Program-made: the position numbers and the translations under genes
Part shown: in pieces, positions 59,015 to 64,000 of the stretch
How positions within the stretch are numbered: position 1 is the first letter of the stretch
Layout of the letters: every line of letters starts with the position of its first letter
The notes under the pieces: model-generated
Told to the model about the DNA's origin: nothing
What the model saw: only the letters and a program-made list of their open reading frames with translations
Database searches by the model: none
From: Marinobacter algicola DG893
GTDB lineage: Bacteria > Pseudomonadota > Gammaproteobacteria > Pseudomonadales > Oleiphilaceae
Assembly (NCBI RefSeq): GCF_000170835.1
Contig: NZ_ABCP01000012.1
Coordinates: forward strand, 1-64,000
Direction of reading: 5' to 3'
DNA: 64,000 nt

Positions 59015-59479
59015 TTAATGATCGAAACGATCACGAAAGAATGTCGCCTGCATTACGCGGCTGATTTTTGCGGAGCTACCGCTCCGGAGAGCGTTGCGAA
59101 GCGTATGTATGTGCGTGGAAAAATCCTCGCGGACAGCCGGGGGCAGGTCCTGGCTGCTGTCGGAGTTGTCTTCCTCGTGCAGATCAGGGTTGGCAGGTGA
59201 GCTCAGCCGCACGAACGCCTGCTGGGTCAGAACGGCCTGGTCCAGGGCTTCCTGGCGGATGGTATCCACGTAGCGGAGCAGGCCTTCTTCGGCCAACCAG
59301 AGCAGGGTGCCGAAGCAGGCCATGTGCCGCTTGCTGTGGAGCCCGAACTCGTCTGGTTCGTCGGGGCCAGCAATGTCTTCCACAAACAGGTTCACCCTTC
59401 GGGGAAAGGCATTGTAGAGCTGAACCAGGGCGATTGCGGCGTCCTTGTAAAACTCTTCGATATGAATGTCCGCCATCAA
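59015..59479 (-). CDS. Conserved hypothetical cytoplasmic protein
   Basis: 154 residues, no signal or membrane segment. The first 95 residues are predicted helical (EEFYKDAAIALVQLYNAFPR, KRHMACFGTLLWLAEEGLLRY) and look like a compact domain. A Ser/Asp-rich linker (residues 100-113) and a basic C-terminus follow. I recognise no family with a known role; similar genes next to alaA in Marinobacter come to mind but are unchecked. Starts at ATG 59479 or the next codon; 7 bases after alaA on the same strand. Confidence 0.65.
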   Translation of the reverse strand: MMADIHIEEFYKDAAIALVQLYNAFPRRVNLFVEDIAGPDEPDEFGLHSKRHMACFGTLLWLAEEGLLRYVDTIRQEALDQAVLTQQAFVRLSSPANPDLHEEDNSDSSQDLPPAVREDFSTHIHTLRNALRSGSSAKISRVMQATFFRDRFDH

Positions 59480-59486
59480 GCCCCCT

Positions 59487-60701
59487 TTACAACTGGTAGG
59501 ACGACAGGAAGTGTGCCAAACGCTTCATGGCATCCTCAAGGGCGTCTTCACGGGGCAGGAAGACCACACGCAGGTGTTGCTTGTCGTCGATGTTAAAGGC
59601 GGAACCCTGAACCAGGAGAATGCGTTCCTGTAGCAGCAGGTCCAAAACCAGCTTTTCGTCATTGACGATAGGGAAGCGCTTTGGGTCCAGTTTCGGAAAC
59701 AGATATAGAGCGCCTTTGGGCTTCACACAGCTGACACCTGGAATATCATTGAGCAGGTTCCAGGCTGTTTCCCGTTGTTCGTACAGGCGACCACCAGGTG
59801 CTACCAGGTCTTCGATCGACTGGTAGCCACCAAGCGCGGTCTGGATGGCCAGCTGGGCCGGTACATTGGCGCACAGGCGCATGTTGGAGAGCATTTCGAT
59901 GCCCTCGATCAGGTCCCGCGCGCGGTGTTTGGCGCCGCTGATAATCATCCAGCCGGAACGGTAACCGGCGGCACGATAGTTCTTGGATAGGCCGTTATAG
60001 GTAAAGAACAGCACGTCATCGGCCAGAGACGCGGTGGGGACGTGTTCAGTGCCGTCATACAGGATTTTGTCGTAGATCTCGTCGGAGAGCACGATCAGGT
60101 TGTGTTGCCGCGCCAGCTCCACCACCTGTTCCAGCAATTCGCGGGAGTACACGGCGCCGGTCGGGTTGTTGGGGTTGATAAGCACGATTGCCCGGGTGCG
60201 GCGGGTGATCTTCTTGCGGATATCGTCGATATCCGGGAACCAGTCCTGCTGCTCGTCGCACCGGTAGTGCACCGGCTTGCCGCTGGACAGGGTCACGGCA
60301 GCAGTCCAGAGCGGGTAGTCAGGGGCCGGGATCAGCACCTCGTCGCCGGTATTGAGCATGGCCTGCATGGACATCACAATCATTTCGCTGACGCCGTTGC
60401 CAAGGTAGATATCGTCGATATCCACCTTGTCGATGCCCCGTTGCTGGCAATAGTGCATCACCGCCTTGCGGGCGGAAAACAACCCCTTTGATTCAACATA
60501 CCCCTGGGCCAGGGGCATGTTGTGAATAACGTCCTGCTGGATTTCTTCGGGAACGTCCAGTTCGAAAGCCGCCGGGTTGCCGATATTGAGCTTGAGAACC
60601 CGGTGGCCCTCTTCCTCCAGCCGACGGGCTTCACGCAGAACCACGCCACGTATCTCGTAACACACGTTATCCAGCTTGGCGGATTTGAGATAGTTCTGCA
60701 T
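59487..60701 (-). CDS. alaA: Alanine aminotransferase AlaA
   Basis: 404 residues of a class I/II aminotransferase. The PLP-binding lysine lies in YNGLSKNYRAAGYRSGW near 240; the NPTGAVYS substrate-loop motif and the conserved Arg near the C-terminus are present. The opening KSAKLDNVCYEIRGVV is typical of AlaA/YfbQ, which makes alanine from pyruvate and glutamate. Monocistronic or with the small hypothetical gene downstream; divergent from the peroxidase gene. Confidence 0.92.
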   Translation of the reverse strand: MQNYLKSAKLDNVCYEIRGVVLREARRLEEEGHRVLKLNIGNPAAFELDVPEEIQQDVIHNMPLAQGYVESKGLFSARKAVMHYCQQRGIDKVDIDDIYLGNGVSEMIVMSMQAMLNTGDEVLIPAPDYPLWTAAVTLSSGKPVHYRCDEQQDWFPDIDDIRKKITRRTRAIVLINPNNPTGAVYSRELLEQVVELARQHNLIVLSDEIYDKILYDGTEHVPTASLADDVLFFTYNGLSKNYRAAGYRSGWMIISGAKHRARDLIEGIEMLSNMRLCANVPAQLAIQTALGGYQSIEDLVAPGGRLYEQRETAWNLLNDIPGVSCVKPKGALYLFPKLDPKRFPIVNDEKLVLDLLLQERILLVQGSAFNIDDKQHLRVVFLPREDALEDAMKRLAHFLSSYQL

Positions 60702-60887
60702 AAGCCCGGTATTTCCTCAGATCGGTAAGATGGCAAGTGCCATGTTTCAAAGACAAGTCTGTATTCTAGCGGAGCAACGGCCGGCGGCAACAGGCCAATT
60801 GTGATGAATTGTGGCATAAATGCGGAGATTTAACGCCCAAAGCTCACAGATTCCATGAACTGAGCGTGACAACCGTGGCGGAATCAG

Positions 60888-60915
60888 TTGTAAATAGGGT
60901 TGTGCAAAATATAAT
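60888..60915 (+). promoter_or_regulatory. Sigma-70 promoter for the gpx-ohrR pair
   Basis: TTGTAA at 60888-60893 and a perfect TATAAT at 60910-60915 with a 16-base spacer, 26 bases upstream of the GPX start codon. GGAGG at 60931-60935 follows as a strong ribosome-binding site. An OhrR-type regulator could bind the AT-rich region here, but a clean inverted repeat was not found. Confidence 0.6.
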
Positions 60916-60941
60916 AGCGAGAAATACAAAGGAGGAATGTA

Positions 60942-61427
60942 ATGAGCAGGCAAAGCATCTACGACTTTAACGCGGCTGATATTCGTGGCGAGGAGCATTC
61001 CCTGGATGAGTTCCGTGGCAAAGTTCTGTTGATCGTAAACACAGCTAGCAAATGCGGTTTTACACCCCAGTTCGAGGGTTTGCAGTCTCTGTACGTCGAG
61101 CTGAAAGAAAAAGGCCTCGAAGTGCTTGGTTTCCCCTGCAATCAGTTCCGGAATCAGGACCCGGCGGACGACAAGGCCATCAGCGAATTCTGTAGCCTTA
61201 ACTACGGCGTGGACTTTCCCATGTTCGCAAAGATTGACGTTAACGGCCCTAATGCCCACCCGTTGTTTGAATACCTGAAGCACAGTGCCAAGGGACTGTT
61301 GGGTTCGGAAGCCGTTAAGTGGAATTTCACCAAGTTCCTCGTGAATCGTGACGGTGAAGTGGTGCGTCGTTACCCGCCGACCACCAAGCCGTCAGCCATT
61401 CGCGCCGACATTGAAGCGTTACTGTAA
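60942..61427 (+). CDS. Glutathione peroxidase family protein
   Basis: 161 residues, no signal. The catalytic tetrad is visible: Cys38 in NTASKCGFTPQ, Gln in FPCNQFRNQDP, Trp and Asn in VKWNFTKF. A second Cys66 in FPCNQ fits the atypical 2-Cys, thioredoxin-dependent bacterial enzymes (BtuE-like). It reduces organic peroxides and H2O2. Three bases upstream of an OhrR-type regulator gene, implying shared transcription and control by the peroxide itself. Confidence 0.92.
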   Translation: MSRQSIYDFNAADIRGEEHSLDEFRGKVLLIVNTASKCGFTPQFEGLQSLYVELKEKGLEVLGFPCNQFRNQDPADDKAISEFCSLNYGVDFPMFAKIDVNGPNAHPLFEYLKHSAKGLLGSEAVKWNFTKFLVNRDGEVVRRYPPTTKPSAIRADIEALL

Positions 61428-61430
61428 ACC

Positions 61431-61901
61431 ATGGTTAGCGAAGACGACGTCCTGGCGCTGGATAATCAGCTCTGTTTTGCCCTCTACGCTGCCAACCGGG
61501 CGATCACCTCACGCTACCGTCCGCTGCTGGCGGAACTGAACCTGACCTATCCGCAGTATCTGGTCATGTTGGTGCTGTGGGAAGCAGGGGAGGCCGGGCA
61601 GACAATCAGGGTGTCTGACCTGGGTAAACGACTGCGTCTGGATTCCGGAACCCTGACGCCGCTGCTCAAGCGTCTGGCCGAGCGTGATCTGGTAACCCGT
61701 TTGCGGGATACCGCCGATGAGCGAGTGGTTACGGTCGCCCCCACCGAGAAGGGCAGTGCCATGCGCCAGAAAGCTCAGGACATTCCCGGCCGCCTGCTGT
61801 GCGGCACGGGCATTGATCAGGAGCGCATTGTTGAGTTGAGAGAAGAGCTGCGATCTGTCCTCAGTCTTCTGGAGGCTGGGGAGGTGCCCAGCGGTCAATG
61901 A
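61431..61901 (+). CDS. OhrR-type organic-peroxide-sensing MarR regulator
   Basis: 156 residues with the OhrR signature: a reactive cysteine C15 in LDNQLCFALYAANRA, the helix YPQYLVMLVLWE and a winged helix-turn-helix (VSDLGKRLRLDSGTLTPLLK). Oxidation of C15 by organic peroxides releases OhrR from DNA. In most bacteria the regulated neighbour is ohr; here it is a glutathione peroxidase. Its last 41 bases overlap the convergent sensor-kinase gene. Confidence 0.9.
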   Translation: MVSEDDVLALDNQLCFALYAANRAITSRYRPLLAELNLTYPQYLVMLVLWEAGEAGQTIRVSDLGKRLRLDSGTLTPLLKRLAERDLVTRLRDTADERVVTVAPTEKGSAMRQKAQDIPGRLLCGTGIDQERIVELREELRSVLSLLEAGEVPSGQ

Positions 61902-64000
61902 TGGATTTCAGGTCGGCGCGATTGTAAGGTTTGGTGATGTAGTCGTTCATGCCGGACTCGATGCAGTCGTCCCGGTCGCCCTGCATGACGTTGGCGGTGA
62001 CCGCGATCACCGGCAAATTCCGCCACTCGGGGTTTTCACGAATAGTGCGGGTGGCCTCATAGCCGTCCATCACCGGCATCTGGCAATCCATCAATACAAT
62101 ATCGAATTTCCCTTCGCCCTGCTGTAACGCTTCCAGTGCTTGCTTGCCATTTTCGGCCAGGGTGACGGTGTGTCCCAGCTTTTTCAGCATGCTGCTGGCA
62201 ACCACCTGATTAACCTGATTGTCCTCGACCAGCAGAAGATTCAGTGCACGTGACACGACAGCCGGCGTTGCAATGGTTTTTGCCCTGTCCGCGGTGTCGA
62301 GCCCAGTGGCCCTGCACAATGTGCGGTACAACTGCTCACGTCTGAGTGGCATCGACAGTATCTGACGATCATCCGTAGGTTGGGCGGAGCCGTCCCGGTC
62401 CACCAGGATAATGCCGGGGCCGGACCAGGACGATGCCAGTTGTGCTGCGGTTTCGTCGCTTTCGTTGGCGACGACCATCAAGATTCCCTCTCCGCCAGAT
62501 GCCGCCTCGCGTAACGGAATGCTCCAGGCTCTCAGTTGATGCTCGATGGGAGCCCGGTGCGGATAGTCCTCAGGCATGCCAATATCCACACCTACCTCCT
62601 GGATCAGGCCAGGAATGGCCGGCATCGACGGTTGGCTCACCTGCTCATCGTGAACCGGCAGGGGCAGGTTCACGGTAAAGTGTGTGCCTTCATGTTCCTC
62701 GGAATCTACCAGGATCTGGCCATGCATCCGTTCCACCAGTTGCCGGCATAGTGTCAGGCCCAGGCCAGTGCCGCCATAGAGTCGGGTTGTGTCACTGTCA
62801 GCCTGTGAGAAGGGTGAGAATATCCTGTGCAGCCCTTCCTTGGACATGCCGATACCGGTGTCGATAACGTCAATGCGTACGTTGCCGTTGTAGCGGGTGG
62901 CGCGAATCCGGACGCAGCCTGACTCAGTGAACTTAATGGCATTGCTGAGAAGGTTGTTGAGGATCTGCCGTGTGCGGGTAGGGTCACCCAGGAAGGTTTC
63001 TGGTAGTTCGCAGTCAATATCTGCGACGACATCAATATTCTTGCGTCTGGCTTGCTGGGCATGCAGCGTCGCACATTCCTCCACCAGGTTGCGAAGCGAA
63101 AACGGGATGTTCTCCAGGCTCAGTTTGCCGGCTTCGACCTTGGAGATGTCCAGAATGTCGTTCAACAGACCGAGCAGGCTCTGGCCCGCATTGAGCGCAA
63201 TTTCCAGTCGATTCCTTTGCGCCTGCTCCATGTTGCCTTCCAGGGCCAGGCCCAGCATTCCCAGAACGCCGTTAAGCGGTGTGCGTATCTCATGGCTCAT
63301 GCTGGCAAGGAAATTGGCACGGGCCCTTGCGCGGCGTACAGCGTCCTCTTTGGCGCGAACCAGGGCGCGGTTGCCTCGCTGCAGGGCTTCGTTCTTCTCG
63401 GAAATTTCCCGCGTACGATCTTCCACCTCCTGTTCCAGCTGGCTGGAGTAGTTCTTCATCGCACTTTCGGCCATTCTGAGCTGTGCGAGGCTGGAATCAA
63501 TGGTTTCCAGGTGCTGGTTGATGACGCCCACCATCAGCCCGATCTCATCTTCGCGATGATTTTCCGGTACGGGAAGTCGGACCTTCTCGGGCGTTTCGGC
63601 CTTGACCCGGCTCAGAGCGCCGATGACGTTCAGCATGGGCCGGGTCAACACAAAGAAGAAAATGAACAGCAGCGCAGCGGTCAGCACCAGGCTTTTCAGC
63701 AGGCCGCTGACGACGGTATAGCCCGCGCGTTGGAGGAACAACAGACCGTAGTGGTAGGTGTCGATGGTGACCGTGAGGCTCCCGAGGGAGAGGTCGCTCA
63801 GCTGTGGTACCACCAGCTCCTGGCTGAATACTCGGCTATCGCCGAAGAGCAGGTCACTGATCCAGCGATAGCGCGAATCGGGGCTGCTCTGGCTCGCGGC
63901 GGCCATGGTTTGGCCATTGCTATCAATAATACGGGCGTCGATGGTCGCGGGGTGGCGGAGCAGGCCGTCAAGTAGCTCTTCCGCAAGCCGGATGTCGATA
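61861..64000 (-). CDS. Hybrid sensor histidine kinase, N-terminus beyond the window
   Basis: The frame stays open to base 64000, so the true start lies to the right; at least 712 residues are visible. Order: end of a periplasmic sensor region, a membrane segment (LLKSLVLTAALLFIFFFVLT), HAMP, coiled coil, the dimerisation box MSHEIRTPLNGVLGM, the ATPase boxes (NLLSNAIKFTESG, DTGIGM, GGTGLGLTLC), a degenerate receiver-like stretch without phospho-Asp, and a true C-terminal receiver with VLMDCQMPVMDGYEATR. There is no Hpt domain, which argues against BarA/GacS itself. The gene overlaps ohrR by 41 bases, convergently. Its response-regulator partner is not in the window. Confidence 0.88.
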   Translation of the reverse strand, partial: IDIRLAEELLDGLLRHPATIDARIIDSNGQTMAAASQSSPDSRYRWISDLLFGDSRVFSQELVVPQLSDLSLGSLTVTIDTYHYGLLFLQRAGYTVVSGLLKSLVLTAALLFIFFFVLTRPMLNVIGALSRVKAETPEKVRLPVPENHREDEIGLMVGVINQHLETIDSSLAQLRMAESAMKNYSSQLEQEVEDRTREISEKNEALQRGNRALVRAKEDAVRRARARANFLASMSHEIRTPLNGVLGMLGLALEGNMEQAQRNRLEIALNAGQSLLGLLNDILDISKVEAGKLSLENIPFSLRNLVEECATLHAQQARRKNIDVVADIDCELPETFLGDPTRTRQILNNLLSNAIKFTESGCVRIRATRYNGNVRIDVIDTGIGMSKEGLHRIFSPFSQADSDTTRLYGGTGLGLTLCRQLVERMHGQILVDSEEHEGTHFTVNLPLPVHDEQVSQPSMPAIPGLIQEVGVDIGMPEDYPHRAPIEHQLRAWSIPLREAASGGEGILMVVANESDETAAQLASSWSGPGIILVDRDGSAQPTDDRQILSMPLRREQLYRTLCRATGLDTADRAKTIATPAVVSRALNLLLVEDNQVNQVVASSMLKKLGHTVTLAENGKQALEALQQGEGKFDIVLMDCQMPVMDGYEATRTIRENPEWRNLPVIAVTANVMQGDRDDCIESGMNDYITKPYNRADLKSIIDRWAPPQPPED

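Noticed and set aside
61861-64000. Assigning the sensor kinase as BarA/GacS
   Set aside because: BarA/GacS carry a C-terminal Hpt domain; this protein ends after its receiver, so only the general hybrid-kinase label is safe.

Overview
The window looks like a 64 kb piece of a gammaproteobacterial chromosome, most likely Marinobacter or a close relative. That placement is inferred from recognised proteins and gene order (cbb3 oxidase ccoNOQP-ccoGHIS, ttcA, rlmM, dsbD, epmC, rhlB-like helicase, pdxB, htpX, alaA), not from a database search. No rRNA, tRNA, CRISPR array, prophage or intact insertion sequence was found. The left third is accessory envelope biology; the right part, from about 38 kb, is mostly conserved housekeeping.

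Layout. (1) 0.1-4.2 kb: an alpha-glucosidase and a MalK-type ABC ATPase ending at a strong terminator, then a periplasmic FMN transferase (ApbE). (2) 4.2-12.4 kb: a divergent block of exported redox proteins. Leftward run a mono-haem cytochrome-like protein, a di-haem LamG lipoprotein broken by a one-base frameshift, and a Tat-exported DUF1501-like protein. Rightward runs a di-haem beta-propeller lipoprotein resembling the alpha subunit of hydrazine synthase. (3) 12.5-25.0 kb: a long, tightly coupled rightward array. It encodes two small outer-membrane barrels, a TlpA-like thioredoxin, a DUF4266 mini-lipoprotein, a DUF3570 barrel, a periplasmic protein, three TPR proteins (two of them lipoproteins), a small exported protein, then ExbB, two ExbD and a TonB-like protein with an AgmX/PglI-type C-terminus. 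This reads as a proton-driven, envelope-spanning machine related in parts list to the Myxococcus Agl-Glt system, and is the most interesting part of the window.

(4) 25.0-28.6 kb: small accessory genes (GFA-fold protein, small membrane protein, Phd/ParE-type toxin-antitoxin pair with palindromic operator), a sodium:solute symporter and a DksA-type zinc-finger protein. (5) 28.6-36.2 kb: a 921-residue MalT-type LuxR regulator divergent from a four-gene envelope operon (C39 peptidase, outer-membrane protein, FadL-type transporter, MalM/DUF4124-like lipoprotein). (6) 36.2-39.6 kb: polysaccharide deacetylase, DnaJ-related protein, TetR regulator, ttcA. (7) 39.7-48.3 kb: the complete cbb3 oxidase structural and assembly genes, with a candidate FNR/ANR box upstream. 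(8) 48.5-64 kb: alpha/beta hydrolase, diguanylate cyclase, rlmM, monooxygenase-fold protein, TusA-like protein, dsbD, epmC, helicase, pdxB, htpX, an unknown gene, alaA, a peroxide-defence pair (glutathione peroxidase and OhrR-type regulator), and a hybrid sensor kinase cut by the right edge.

How the parts may work together: regions 2 and 3 are adjacent and almost wholly exported, with lipoproteins, haem proteins, outer-membrane barrels and an ExbBD motor. A joint role in the envelope is plausible but unproven. The only long gene-free stretch is 26449-26762, which holds the toxin-antitoxin operator and a repeat-like hairpin segment.
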